From Rapidithrix thailandica (GTDB lineage: Bacteria; Bacteroidota; Bacteroidia; Cytophagales; Flammeovirgaceae), in NCBI RefSeq assembly GCF_039710355.1, contig NZ_JBDKWZ010000019.1, forward strand, positions 1-64,000: DNA of 64,000 bases, in the 5' to 3' direction. A program made the translations under genes and the position numbers. The notes beneath the pieces were generated by a model. That model worked only from the letters and a program-made list of their open reading frames with translations. It did not search any database and had not been told where the DNA came from. Shown one piece after another: positions 16,509-25,111 of this stretch (position 1 is its first letter; each line of letters opens with the position of its first letter).

Positions 16509-18947
16509 ATGAAAAACTCACTTCCCTTCACCATCCTTAGTCTATTACTTCTGTTTTTTAATACGGCCACAGCGCAAAAGCAAGCGGATCTTTTAGCTTC
16601 CCAGACTTACTATCAGGGATTGGTGGACTTTTACTATGATTCCTTGAATGATAAAATTTATTTTTCGGTGAGTAAGTCGCAATTGAATGAGGAAATTTTA
16701 TACATTCATTCTTTGGCTACAGGCGTAGGGTCAAATGATATCGGTTTGGATAGGGGGCAATTAGGGGCTGAACGAATTGTAAAATTTGAGAAAGCCGGAA
16801 ATAAGCTTTTGTTAGTACAACCTAATTATAAATTCAGGGCCAAGAGTAATAATGCCGCAGAAGTAGCTGCTATGGAGCAAGCATTTGCACAATCAATATT
16901 GTGGGGATTTAAAATTGAACAAGAAAACTCCGGACGTTATTTGATAGACGCTACAAACTTTTTATTGCGTGATGCCCATGGAGTAAGCCGGACTTTGGCC
17001 CGGAAAAACCAAGGGAATTACGCATTGGATTTGACCCGGTCCGCATTTTATTTACCCAGGACGAAAAATTTTCCTAAAAACACCGAATTTGAAGTGACCC
17101 TTACTTTTACAGGAAAGCCCGAAGGTCGTTGGATAAACTCCGTTACTCCTAATGCCGAAGCCGTTACCGTACGTCAGCACCATAGTTTTGTCTCCTTACC
17201 TGACAATAATTACCAAGCACGGAAATTTGATCCCAGAGCGGGTTACTTTTCGATGGCCTATTATGATTATGCGGTACCGTTAGGAGTGCCATTGGAGCAA
17301 AAATTTATTGCCCGGCACCGTTTGGAAAAGAAAGATCCCAAGGCGAAAGTAAGTGAACCGGTCAAACCTATTGTATATTATTTGGATCCCGGTACTCCCG
17401 AGCCGATCCGTTCGGCTTTGCTGGACGGGGCCCGTTGGTGGAATCAGGCGTTTGAAGCCATCGGTTACAAAGAGGCTTTTCAGGTAAAAATGCTACCGGA
17501 TGGAGCAGATCCGATGGATGTTCGCTATAATATGATCCAGTGGGTGCATCGCTCTACCCGGGGGTGGTCCTATGGGGCTTCTGTCATCGACCCTCGAACC
17601 GGAGAAATCATCAAAGGGCACGTGACTTTGGGCTCACTCCGGGTGCGTCAAGACTATTTGATTGCGGAAGGCTTGTTAGCCCCTTATAAAGATGGCGAAA
17701 AGGTGCCGGATGCAATGGAAAAAATGGCTTTGGCCCGTTTGCGCCAGCTCTCGGCTCATGAAGTGGGACATACCCTGGGTTTGGCCCATAGCTATGCATC
17801 CAGTACCGAAGGCAGAGCCTCCGTGATGGACTATCCGCATCCTTATGTTTTTGTAAAAGGCGGAAAGATTGTATTGGACAATGCTTACGATGATCGAATC
17901 GGAGCCTGGGACAAGGTGGCTATTGCTTATGGGTACCAGGATTTTCCGGAAGGCACAGATGAAAATAAAGCCCTGAATGATATCATAAGCGCTTCTTTGA
18001 AGGAAGGCTTGACTTTTTTGTCAGATCAGGACGCCCGGCCTCAAGGTAGTGCCCATCCGAATGCACATTTATGGGACAATGGTAAAGACGTTGTGGCAGA
18101 ACTGGAGCGAATGATGGAAATCAGGAAAATAGCCTTGACGAATTTTGGGGAAGAAGCCATTCGAAAAGGGGAAGCTTTGGCTAAATTGGAGGAAGTGTTG
18201 ACTCCCCTGTACTTCTTTCACCGCTATCAAACGGAAGCTGTAGCCAAAGTGTTGGGGGGATTGGAATACCGCTATGCTTTACGGGGTGACGGGCAGTTTG
18301 CTACGAAAATGATTGACCCGGAGTGGCAGAAAAGGGCTCTGGAAAGTTTGGTCAAAACCTTGGACCCAAGTTTTCTGGCATTGAATGAAGAATTGATGGC
18401 ACAAATACCGCCCAGGCCTATGGGTAGCTACCGCAATCGTGAAATTATAAAAGTCAAAACCGGAATGACGTTCGATCCCTTATCAGCTGCCGAGTCCGCT
18501 GCGGATATGACGTTGAGTTTATTGCTACATCCCGAAAGGGCCAACCGCTTGGTGGAATATCATGCCCGGAATGAAGAGCAGCCAGGTTTGGAGTATGTTA
18601 TTAAGCGTTTGATTAAAACGACCATTATGAAGCCTTTTCCGAAAAATTTTGAAAAAGAGGTTCAAATGACCATAGACAATGTCGTATTACAAAAGTTGAT
18701 GGAGTTGGCCGTGAATCCCAAATCTAGCAATAAAGTGAAGGCTATTGCGCATTATCACTTGGACTTGTTGAAAGAGTGGCTAGAAGATAAAGCGGAATAT
18801 GCATTGCCTGAATCAAAAGTTCATTATGGATATGGTTTAAAATTAATTAAGGCTTTTGAAAAGGAACCGGAAAAATACAAAGTATCAGATCTGTTACCAC
18901 TTCCGGATGGCTCACCCATCGGGATGGAGTGGGGATGCGGGCAGTAG
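16509..18947 (+). CDS. Secreted zinc metalloprotease, metzincin type
   Basis: An 812-residue protein with a signal peptide (residues 1-22, ending ATAQ). It has the zinc site HEVGHTLGLAH (His417, His421, His427) and a Met-turn, SVMDYP, just after, so it belongs to the metzincins. The N-terminal and C-terminal regions match the DUF5118/DUF5117/DUF4953 arrangement common in Bacteroidota zinc-dependent proteases. It is probably exported to the periplasm or surface; the target is unknown. It runs opposite to the biotin genes on both sides and splits them. A stem-loop follows the stop. Confidence 0.88.
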   Translation: MKNSLPFTILSLLLLFFNTATAQKQADLLASQTYYQGLVDFYYDSLNDKIYFSVSKSQLNEEILYIHSLATGVGSNDIGLDRGQLGAERIVKFEKAGNKLLLVQPNYKFRAKSNNAAEVAAMEQAFAQSILWGFKIEQENSGRYLIDATNFLLRDAHGVSRTLARKNQGNYALDLTRSAFYLPRTKNFPKNTEFEVTLTFTGKPEGRWINSVTPNAEAVTVRQHHSFVSLPDNNYQARKFDPRAGYFSMAYYDYAVPLGVPLEQKFIARHRLEKKDPKAKVSEPVKPIVYYLDPGTPEPIRSALLDGARWWNQAFEAIGYKEAFQVKMLPDGADPMDVRYNMIQWVHRSTRGWSYGASVIDPRTGEIIKGHVTLGSLRVRQDYLIAEGLLAPYKDGEKVPDAMEKMALARLRQLSAHEVGHTLGLAHSYASSTEGRASVMDYPHPYVFVKGGKIVLDNAYDDRIGAWDKVAIAYGYQDFPEGTDENKALNDIISASLKEGLTFLSDQDARPQGSAHPNAHLWDNGKDVVAELERMMEIRKIALTNFGEEAIRKGEALAKLEEVLTPLYFFHRYQTEAVAKVLGGLEYRYALRGDGQFATKMIDPEWQKRALESLVKTLDPSFLALNEELMAQIPPRPMGSYRNREIIKVKTGMTFDPLSAAESAADMTLSLLLHPERANRLVEYHARNEEQPGLEYVIKRLIKTTIMKPFPKNFEKEVQMTIDNVVLQKLMELAVNPKSSNKVKAIAHYHLDLLKEWLEDKAEYALPESKVHYGYGLKLIKAFEKEPEKYKVSDLLPLPDGSPIGMEWGCGQ

Positions 18948-18960
18948 GGAGGGAGTTTAA

Positions 18961-19008
18961 GGTGTTAGGGATTAGTGGGGGAAATTAGCTAAACTAACCC
19001 CTAACACC
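18961..19008. terminator. Stem-loop between metalloprotease and bioA
   Basis: GGTGTTAGGG (18961-18970) pairs with CCCTAACACC (18999-19008). It lies between two convergent genes; no strong T-run follows, so the strength is uncertain. Confidence 0.5.
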
Positions 19009-19033
19009 TGATCTCATAATAGTTTTGAGAGTT

Positions 19034-20317
19034 TTACCCTTCTCGAGCTACTTCCACCATTGCTTGGGTTAGTTTACTTAGTTGTTCTTTTTCCATTATA
19101 AATGGAGGCATCGTATAGATTAATTTACCAAAAGGCCGTATCCACACGCCTTTTTTTACAAATTGAGCCTGGACTTTGGCCATGTCAACCGGAGCTTTCA
19201 TCTCAATGACTCCGATAGCGCCCAACACCCGGACATCTTGTACAGCATTTAAGTGTCTGGCTTCTTCAAGTTCCTCGCGAAGTTGTGTTTCAAGTGACCG
19301 GATACGCAATTTCCAGTCACTATCTAGCAATAGTTGAAGGCTGGCATTTGCTACGGCACAGGCTAGTGGGTTCCCCATAAAGGTAGGGCCGTGCATAAAC
19401 ACTCCGGGGGCTTGAGAAGAAATCGTTTCCGCTACTTTTTTCGAAGTCAAAGTGGCTGCAAAGCTCATGTAACCACCCGTCAGGGCTTTTCCTAAGCAAA
19501 GAATATCGGGACTAACCTGAGCGTGATGACAGGCAAATAACTCCCCGGTTCGACCGAATCCCGTGGCGATTTCATCACAAATCAATAAGATGTCCAGTTC
19601 ATCGCAAAGCTTTCTTAATTCTTTTAAATATTGCGGATGGTAGAACCACATACCCCCGGCCCCTTGCACAATAGGTTCCAGAACAACCGCGGCAATTTCT
19701 TGGTGGTTTTCCATCAGTAGGTTTTTCATGGAAGTAAAGCTTTCCGGGTCCCAGTCACCTCCAAACCGGCATTGAGGTTGCTCGGCAAAGTGTTGCACAT
19801 TCAAACGGCCTTTCCAGATGGTATGCATACCCGTACCCGGATCGCATACGGACATAGTGTGCCAGGTATCTCCATAATAGCCATTGCGGATGGTGGCAAA
19901 TTTGCATTTGTGAGTATTACCTCTCGCATGCCAATATTGCAAAGCCATCTTTAATGCTACTTCTACCGCTACCGAACCGGAATCGGAAAAAAAGACCCAG
20001 TCTAATGAAGAAGGAGTGATTTCCACTAGTTTTTTAGTGAGAGCCACGGCTGGTTCATGAGTAAGCCCCCCGAACATAATATGGGCCATTTGTCCGGTTT
20101 GCTTGTGAATAGCTTCGTTTAACACCGGGTGATTATATCCGTGAATCGCAGCCCACCAAGAGGACATACCATCCACTAGTTTGCGGTCATCCATCAATTC
20201 TATCCACACACCTTTAGCCGATTTTACCGGATAAACAGGCAGGGGGGTAGTGGCTGATGTATAGGGATGCCATATATGTTGTTTGTCGTACGAAAGCAAT
20301 GTGCTGATATCGTTCAT
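19034..20317 (-). CDS. bioA: Adenosylmethionine-8-amino-7-oxononanoate aminotransferase
   Basis: BioA transfers an amino group from SAM to 8-amino-7-oxononanoate, giving 7,8-diaminopelargonate (class III PLP aminotransferase). The 427-residue protein has HIWHPYTSAT at residues 14-23 (BioA N-terminal signature), DGMSSWWAAIHGYNHP, a PLP-phosphate loop FFSDSGSVAVEVALKMA, LLICDEIATGFGRTG and the Schiff-base lysine in CLGKALTGGYMS near residue 275. It is separated from bioFGCD by the metalloprotease and is probably its own transcription unit. Confidence 0.96.
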   Translation of the reverse strand: MNDISTLLSYDKQHIWHPYTSATTPLPVYPVKSAKGVWIELMDDRKLVDGMSSWWAAIHGYNHPVLNEAIHKQTGQMAHIMFGGLTHEPAVALTKKLVEITPSSLDWVFFSDSGSVAVEVALKMALQYWHARGNTHKCKFATIRNGYYGDTWHTMSVCDPGTGMHTIWKGRLNVQHFAEQPQCRFGGDWDPESFTSMKNLLMENHQEIAAVVLEPIVQGAGGMWFYHPQYLKELRKLCDELDILLICDEIATGFGRTGELFACHHAQVSPDILCLGKALTGGYMSFAATLTSKKVAETISSQAPGVFMHGPTFMGNPLACAVANASLQLLLDSDWKLRIRSLETQLREELEEARHLNAVQDVRVLGAIGVIEMKAPVDMAKVQAQFVKKGVWIRPFGKLIYTMPPFIMEKEQLSKLTQAMVEVAREG

Positions 20318-20354
20318 AGGTTTGATTTTCTTTTGAAAACAGCTCCAAAACTAT

Positions 20355-20390
20355 AAAACCCGAAGGGAGTATTGTTATCCCTCCGGGTTT
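20355..20390 (-). terminator. Terminator of the Rpn-type nuclease gene
   Basis: AAACCCGAAGGGA (20355-20367) and TCCCTCCGGGTTT (20378-20390) form a GC-rich hairpin. Read on the minus strand it is followed by a short T-rich stretch, 27 bp after the nuclease stop and before bioA. Confidence 0.65.
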
Positions 20391-20416
20391 ATTTTTCATC
20401 CAGATCGTATGTTACT

Positions 20417-21286
20417 TTAGAGAACGTTAATTTGTTCTTTTGTCAATCCGGTCAGCTCAATGATTTCCTCAATAGAATATCCTTTCGTCAAGAGCTTTTT
20501 AGCAATGTCTAGTTTCCCTTCCACAATTCCTTCTTGTTTACCTTCCAATCGTCCTTCTTCTTTGGCCGTATCCAATGAATTCTTCAAGTCTCTGTAGTAT
20601 TTTAAGCTGTCTTCATAGGATCGTACCTGTTCGGGAGTAAACCGGGCAATTTCTGCCGTCTCGAACAATTTTTCAAAAATCCGTTCCCGAAGTTTATCGG
20701 GGATGCTGTCAAGCCGGTTCAGGTTTCTGATTACATACAACCATTTGTCAAAGTGGGTCTCCAGTTCATCCACGGTTTTGTTGAACTTGGGCATTTCCAG
20801 GTAAATGAAAGTCAATTTATGATAAAAGACTTCATTGGTTTCAATGTCTTTGAGTTTGATATCGTATCGGAATTTGTCCGGATCGTCCTTATCTTCATCA
20901 AAGATAAAATCGAGAATGGCAATGGTATACACGGCTTTCAGTTCGTAATTCCAGTCGGCTCTTTTGGCCTGCTCCCGGATGGGAAAGGTGGAGTAATAGA
21001 CGGTTCTGTCTTTAAAGAAGTTTTGCTTGGTTTTTTGCAATTCCACGATAAACTTTTCCCCTCTTTCATTTTCGCAGTAGAGGTCAAAAATAGCTTTCCG
21101 GTCGAGCGCTCCGGAGCCCAGGTGCTCGCTTTTGAGGTAGGTCAGATCTTTGATTTTGCCTTGTTCTTCCTCCAGCAATACATTCAGGAAGTCGAGCAAC
21201 AAATCTTTGTTAGGTTCCTCTCCAAATAGCTTTTTAAAACCGTAATCGGTAAACGGATTGATATATTTCTCAGTGAATTCAGTCAT
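20417..21286 (-). CDS. Rpn-family PD-(D/E)XK nuclease/transposase-like protein
   Basis: A 289-residue member of the Rpn (recombination-promoting nuclease) group. The N-terminus NPFTDYGFKKLFGEEPNKDLL is typical (about residues 11-31). The nuclease core shows KAIFDLYCENERGEKFIVEL (about 64-83), giving the D...ExQ active-site pattern with FIVELQ. The C-terminal EGKQEGIVEGKLDIAKKLL and SIEEIIELTGLTKEQ repeats are a family hallmark. Related proteins promote RecA-independent recombination. It stands alone; its biological role here is not evident. Confidence 0.88.
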   Translation of the reverse strand: MTEFTEKYINPFTDYGFKKLFGEEPNKDLLLDFLNVLLEEEQGKIKDLTYLKSEHLGSGALDRKAIFDLYCENERGEKFIVELQKTKQNFFKDRTVYYSTFPIREQAKRADWNYELKAVYTIAILDFIFDEDKDDPDKFRYDIKLKDIETNEVFYHKLTFIYLEMPKFNKTVDELETHFDKWLYVIRNLNRLDSIPDKLRERIFEKLFETAEIARFTPEQVRSYEDSLKYYRDLKNSLDTAKEEGRLEGKQEGIVEGKLDIAKKLLTKGYSIEEIIELTGLTKEQINVL

Positions 21287-21693
21287 TATTTTGACAGCTT
21301 TTTACAAAAATACAAAATATTCTTCAGCGTATTCAGAAGCCCGTTTATAACTTTTATTCCTTCTAACTTGTAGCCGGTTCAATTCTCAGAGAGAGTTTTT
21401 TTATTGCCGTTCAGGTATTTTATTCTCGGTAAGAACCTATCAAAATTCGTTACACCCCTTTGATGATGAAAAGCCTTCGTTTTAAGGATTTTCAAAATGA
21501 TGCATTGAGGTTCCTGAAATGGGGATTTTTAATCCAAAATCCGAAATTTAGACAATGCTTTTAAGCTGAAAAAAATATTAATCAGAAATTGAAATAAATA
21601 ACTTTGTGGTAGTTAAGAAAAACGCCAACTTATTTGGTGGAATATCCGTAGTTAAGACAAATTAAAAAAGGTTATTTTCGTACTCGAACTACT
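21287..21693. other. Intergenic region before the caspase-like gene
   Basis: 407 bases between divergent genes. It holds an exact -7 element (21599-21606) and two direct copies of GTAGTTAAGA about 41 bp apart (near 21609 and 21650) between that element and the start codon. No ORF or strong hairpin was seen. Confidence 0.5.
21599..21606 (+). promoter_or_regulatory. Bacteroidota -7 element
   Basis: TAACTTTG matches TAnnTTTG exactly. No good TTG -33 element sits at the right distance. It would give a leader of about 80 nt for the caspase-like gene. Confidence 0.4.
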
Positions 21694-23097
21694 ATGAAAT
21701 ATACGTTATTTTTACTTCTGTTTCTCAACCTTCCATTTTCTTCGGCAACCTTTGCTCAAGACTCAAAAGAGGCAAATTATGCCACCATTCACCTTTATCG
21801 ACCAAGGCAATTTGCGGGAGGGTTGATCAAAACAATGCTTTATTTCAATGGTCAAGACGTTTTGATGATGCCCAGTGGTTCCAAACTTACCTATAAAATC
21901 TATTCGGAAGGGCTGTTGCATATCAGGCTCAATAGTAGTAATATACTTGATTATGAGGAGGGTGATCGAGTAACAAGTAAAGGCCTTCGCTTGAATGTAA
22001 GACATGGAGAAAACTATTATATAAAAATCTTCAGGGAAATGGAAACGATGGTTTTAATACCTGTTTCTGAAGCTGTGGGACGTGAAGATTTTCAGCGAAA
22101 AAAAATGTTCAAACACAGAGGAATGTACAAAGAGGAAGATTTGAACTTTCCGGTTATTAATAATCATTACTATCCCGACTTGGCTACTTCAACCCCTCTT
22201 GCGACTCATCAGGAAGAGGCTTATCCTTTAGAAAAAACGAATGAAAGTGTATATCCGAGTGAACAACCCTCTCAAACAGAAGAAATAAGGAGTGAATTAT
22301 ATGAAAAATTAGTACAAAATGAACGAGAGAATTCCAATGCCATAGCGGTAGTTATAGGAAACAAAGATTATCATGGAAAAGATATTCCCAAGGTAGCCTA
22401 TGCGTTGAACGATGCCCGGTTAGTAAAAGAAATGCTCATTCGCTCTTTTGGGTTTAAGCCTGGAAATATTATTTATATGGAAAATGCCAGCAAGGCAAAT
22501 TTTGAAACGGTATTTGGAATAAAAGGCAACCATAAAGGTCGTTTGTATAATTATGTAAAACCGGGAGAGTCGGATGTGTTTATTTACTATAGCGGGCATG
22601 GGGCACCTGATCCCGAAAGTAAAAACCCTTATTTCGTTCCGGTGGATTGTGATCCGCAGCTCGTGGCTTTGAGTGGGTATTCGCAAGAAGTATTGTATGA
22701 AAACCTGAGTAAAGTTTCGTATAAATCTTTGAGTGTAGTAGTGGATGCTTGTTTTAGTGGAGCCAGTGAAGAAGGAATGTTGGTTAAAAATATTTCTCCG
22801 GTATTTATCAATACAAAAGAAAAGCTTTTTCAAGATCCCAAGGTCAGTATCTTGACTTCGGCCAAAGGCACGGAGGTTTCTTCCTGGTATCCGGAAAAAC
22901 AACATTCATTATTCACTTATTATCTTGTGAATGGCTTTACCGGAGTAGCAGATCAGGATCAAAATCATAAAATTTCGCTGAATGAAATAAAAGAATATCT
23001 CTCCGAACATGTCACCTACATGGCCAGAAGATTAAATGGAAGGGAGCAAAATCCGCAAATCAACGGTGAAGTAGAGAAAACCCTTTTGACTTACTGA
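21694..23097 (+). CDS. Exported caspase-like (C14) protease
   Basis: A 467-residue protein with a signal peptide (residues 1-21, ending TFAQ). Residues 25-135 resemble the DUF2846-type beta domain found in exported Bacteroidota proteins (ATIHLYRPRQ, YFNGQDVLMMPSG). From about residue 210 is a peptidase C14 domain with the catalytic pair His302 in YYSGHGAPDP and Cys353 in VVVDACFSGAS. Such metacaspase-like proteases cut after basic or acidic residues; this one would act outside the cytoplasm, not in a cytoplasmic abortive defence system. The neighbours do not form an obvious effector operon. It ends in a strong palindromic terminator. Confidence 0.88.
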   Translation: MKYTLFLLLFLNLPFSSATFAQDSKEANYATIHLYRPRQFAGGLIKTMLYFNGQDVLMMPSGSKLTYKIYSEGLLHIRLNSSNILDYEEGDRVTSKGLRLNVRHGENYYIKIFREMETMVLIPVSEAVGREDFQRKKMFKHRGMYKEEDLNFPVINNHYYPDLATSTPLATHQEEAYPLEKTNESVYPSEQPSQTEEIRSELYEKLVQNERENSNAIAVVIGNKDYHGKDIPKVAYALNDARLVKEMLIRSFGFKPGNIIYMENASKANFETVFGIKGNHKGRLYNYVKPGESDVFIYYSGHGAPDPESKNPYFVPVDCDPQLVALSGYSQEVLYENLSKVSYKSLSVVVDACFSGASEEGMLVKNISPVFINTKEKLFQDPKVSILTSAKGTEVSSWYPEKQHSLFTYYLVNGFTGVADQDQNHKISLNEIKEYLSEHVTYMARRLNGREQNPQINGEVEKTLLTY

Positions 23098-23110
23098 AGG
23101 CGGAATGCAT

Positions 23111-23152
23111 TTCATAAAAAAGGCCGTTTGAACAAACGGCCTTTTTTATGAA
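23111..23152. terminator. Perfect 20-bp palindromic bidirectional terminator
   Basis: TTCATAAAAAAGGCCGTTTG (23111-23130) and its exact reverse complement (23133-23152) are separated by AA. A-rich and T-rich flanks serve both strands, ending the caspase-like gene (+) and pspA (-). Confidence 0.9.
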
Positions 23153-23161
23153 ACTTTTTAA

Positions 23162-24004
23162 TTAATTATTATTACTGTCTTTTAACTTTTGTTTGAGTTT
23201 TTCCAATTCAAGAGACGAACTCGGTGGAGGGGTATTTGAATGCTCGGTCGAGTTGCTTTCAGAGGAAGTGTTATCAGATTGATTCTCAGAAGCTACTCGG
23301 GCTTTTAACTGTTTTAATGCTTCGGAATTCGGTAAGTTACTTTGTGAAGTTGAAGCATCAGCCCCCAAGGCATTATTGATTTCGTCATCAATACTGGTGG
23401 CTTGCCCGGCAATATCCGCATACGACTCTGCCAAGGCTTCTTCCTCGGCTACCTTTTCTTTCATTCGTTCCAAACGGGCCAACGTATCACTGGAGTCAAC
23501 ACTGGCGAGTTGCTTGTTGAGTTTTGCGGTGGCTTTGCTAACCGTAGAGCGTGCTTTTAAGGTTTTTAATTCGCCTTCCCAACTGGAAATTTGTTGTTTG
23601 AGTTTTTGCACATTGCCTTCCATTTTACCCACCATCTGGTCATAATGAGCAACGTTTTTCTCACTGCCTTTTACTCTACTTAAAATTTGCTCTTTTTTAC
23701 TCAGTGCTTGTTCGGCCAACCGGTCCGCTTCTGTCTGAGCAATTTCTCCCTTATTGGCTTTTTGTAAAAGCAGTACGGCTTTATTTTCATATTCCAAAGC
23801 CGCGCGATGGCTTGCTTCCAACTCTTTTTTAGCGCGAATAGCCATGGCTTTTACTTCGGCCAAACCCTGAAGGCTTTTCGCCAAGTCATTTTTTAAATCC
23901 CGGATGCCTTGCTCGGTCATTTTTACCGGATCTTCCAATTTATTCAAAGCAGCATTTGCTTCCGCTGCTCCTATACCAAATAATCTTTTTAACCAACCAA
24001 ACAT
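23162..24004 (-). CDS. pspA: PspA/IM30-family membrane-stress protein
   Basis: PspA/IM30/Vipp1 proteins are ESCRT-III-like; they bind and remodel the inner membrane under stress. The 280-residue protein has an amphipathic N-terminal helix (FGWLKRLFGI) and a long coiled coil from about residue 20 to 220, with LEDPVKMTEQGIRDLKNDL, the typical family stretch. The C-terminal 60 residues are low-complexity (S, T, N, P) ending in a short helix LELEKLKQKLKD, which PspA does not have. A J-domain protein follows on the same strand side. A perfect -7 element lies 35 bp upstream. Confidence 0.9.
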   Translation of the reverse strand: MFGWLKRLFGIGAAEANAALNKLEDPVKMTEQGIRDLKNDLAKSLQGLAEVKAMAIRAKKELEASHRAALEYENKAVLLLQKANKGEIAQTEADRLAEQALSKKEQILSRVKGSEKNVAHYDQMVGKMEGNVQKLKQQISSWEGELKTLKARSTVSKATAKLNKQLASVDSSDTLARLERMKEKVAEEEALAESYADIAGQATSIDDEINNALGADASTSQSNLPNSEALKQLKARVASENQSDNTSSESNSTEHSNTPPPSSSLELEKLKQKLKDSNNN

Positions 24005-24027
24005 AATATTTCTTTAATTCCGCTAAG

Positions 24028-24195
24028 ATGACTATTTACAAAAATAAGAAAATTTTAGGAATCCTTATTATAGGTACTTCAATTGGATTTCCCTCTTTTT
24101 TCATTACATATCCACTCATTTGTGGGTTCCAAATGGGAAAGAAGCCTTGCAAAAAAAACAACTTATTCCCACGATCTAAAGTAGTTCTATTTTGA
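24028..24195 (+). CDS. Possible small membrane protein, 55 residues
   Basis: An ATG ORF of 55 codons fills the pspA-dnaJ gap on the plus strand. It has one hydrophobic segment (KILGILIIGTSIGFPSFFIT, about residues 8-27) and a basic tail with two cysteines near the middle. It overlaps the end of the J-protein gene by 9 bp and covers the likely pspA promoter, which argues against it. Treat as a candidate only. Confidence 0.25.
   Translation: MTIYKNKKILGILIIGTSIGFPSFFITYPLICGFQMGKKPCKKNNLFPRSKVVLF
24039..24046 (-). promoter_or_regulatory. Bacteroidota -7 element for pspA
   Basis: Minus strand reads TATTTTTG, an exact TAnnTTTG match, 35 bp before the pspA start. No clear -33 TTG at the standard distance was found. 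Confidence 0.45.
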
Positions 24196-24765
24196 AATGT
24201 TAAATTTCTTTTGGAAGTATTTATACGCCTCATTGACTTTCAGAGTGATTTGTTGGGCCGTTTCAAACTTTTCGGGTTCGTTATGGTACAAATCAGGGTG
24301 GTACATTTTCATCATCTTCCGATAAGCCTTTTTAATTTCATCAAATGAAGCCCCCTGAGGCAGTTCCAATGCTCTATAATACTCGGTTTCTTTGTTTTGA
24401 GTAGCGTTTGAGTGTTGAGTATCGCCATATTCCGAATGACTTCGGGAACTGTTTTGGTATTGGTTGTCAGAACCGGAGTAAGATTCAGACGATTCCGTAT
24501 TGAATTTTTGTTCGTATTCCCTTTTCAATTCGGCCTCCAATTCATCTACCTCTTTCTCTTTAAAAAAGTCTTTAATCCTGCCAAATCCTCCTGATGACTT
24601 CTTACTCCATTCTGTCTTCATCTTTTGATAGGCAGCATTGTTGTTGAGATAGTCTCTTAACTCAGGGTTGTTTTCCAGTTGATCGGTAAGCTTTTTAAAT
24701 GACGCAGTATCTTCAAGTTGATTTAAATTCGCTTTAATGATGTCAGATAATCGTTTGATGACCAT
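24187..24765 (-). CDS. J-domain protein with PspA-like N-terminal helix
   Basis: A 192-residue protein. The C-terminal J domain (about residues 127-192) has the HPD motif at 156-158 (YHPDLY) and the helix II/III pattern IKKAYRKMMKMYH and KVNEAYKYFQKKF, so it should stimulate an Hsp70 ATPase. The N-terminus, VIKRLSDIIKANLNQLED, looks like the amphipathic first helix of PspA/IM30 proteins; the middle is charged, then S/Y/N-rich. It lies next to pspA in the same direction, 182 bp upstream. I infer a co-chaperone that meets PspA at the membrane, like CDJ2 with VIPP1 in chloroplasts. The J domain is certain; the PspA similarity is my reading of a short stretch. Confidence 0.85.
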   Translation of the reverse strand: MVIKRLSDIIKANLNQLEDTASFKKLTDQLENNPELRDYLNNNAAYQKMKTEWSKKSSGGFGRIKDFFKEKEVDELEAELKREYEQKFNTESSESYSGSDNQYQNSSRSHSEYGDTQHSNATQNKETEYYRALELPQGASFDEIKKAYRKMMKMYHPDLYHNEPEKFETAQQITLKVNEAYKYFQKKFNISK

Positions 24766-25083
24766 GATATATAAATATATTAAGCTGTAAGGTACAAAAT
24801 ACGGAAGAAATAATTCAAAGTAAATGTAATAAAGGTATATTTATTAGGATAATCGGTCGTGATAAAGAGGCCTTATTGTGAAAGTGGCTTCAATGGGCTG
24901 TCTCTAAACGTTTTGGAGGCCACTCGCCATCATTGACGTTCTTACTTATCTAATAAAATCCTCCTCATTAATAACGGCTGACAACGGTACAAAGGTTGCC
25001 AGTATTCGCATGCTTATTCAGTGAATGACCAAAATCACCATGGAAAAATGAGGGGGTTTTATAAATTTCTAAACATTGTACTA
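24766..25083. other. Gene-free stretch before the DUF6787-like gene
   Basis: AT-rich. At about 24895 the sequence GGGCTGTCTCTAAACGTTTT resembles terminal repeats of Bacteroidota insertion sequences, but no matching second end or transposase was found here. Confidence 0.3.
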
Positions 25084-25091
25084 TAAATTTG
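25084..25091 (+). promoter_or_regulatory. Bacteroidota -7 element
   Basis: TAAATTTG matches TAnnTTTG exactly, 20 bp before the ATG at 25112. It lies inside the longer in-frame extension that begins at 25076, which supports the shorter start. Confidence 0.45.
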
Positions 25092-25111
25092 CCGCGGAAA
25101 TTTTATCATTT

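Noticed and set aside
21377..21410. Possible tRNA T-loop-like GGTTCAATTC
   Set aside because: No matching acceptor or anticodon stems around it; not a tRNA.
24893..24925. IS-end-like sequence GGGCTGTCTCTAAACG
   Set aside because: No second end, transposase or target duplication could be found, so a mobile element cannot be supported here.
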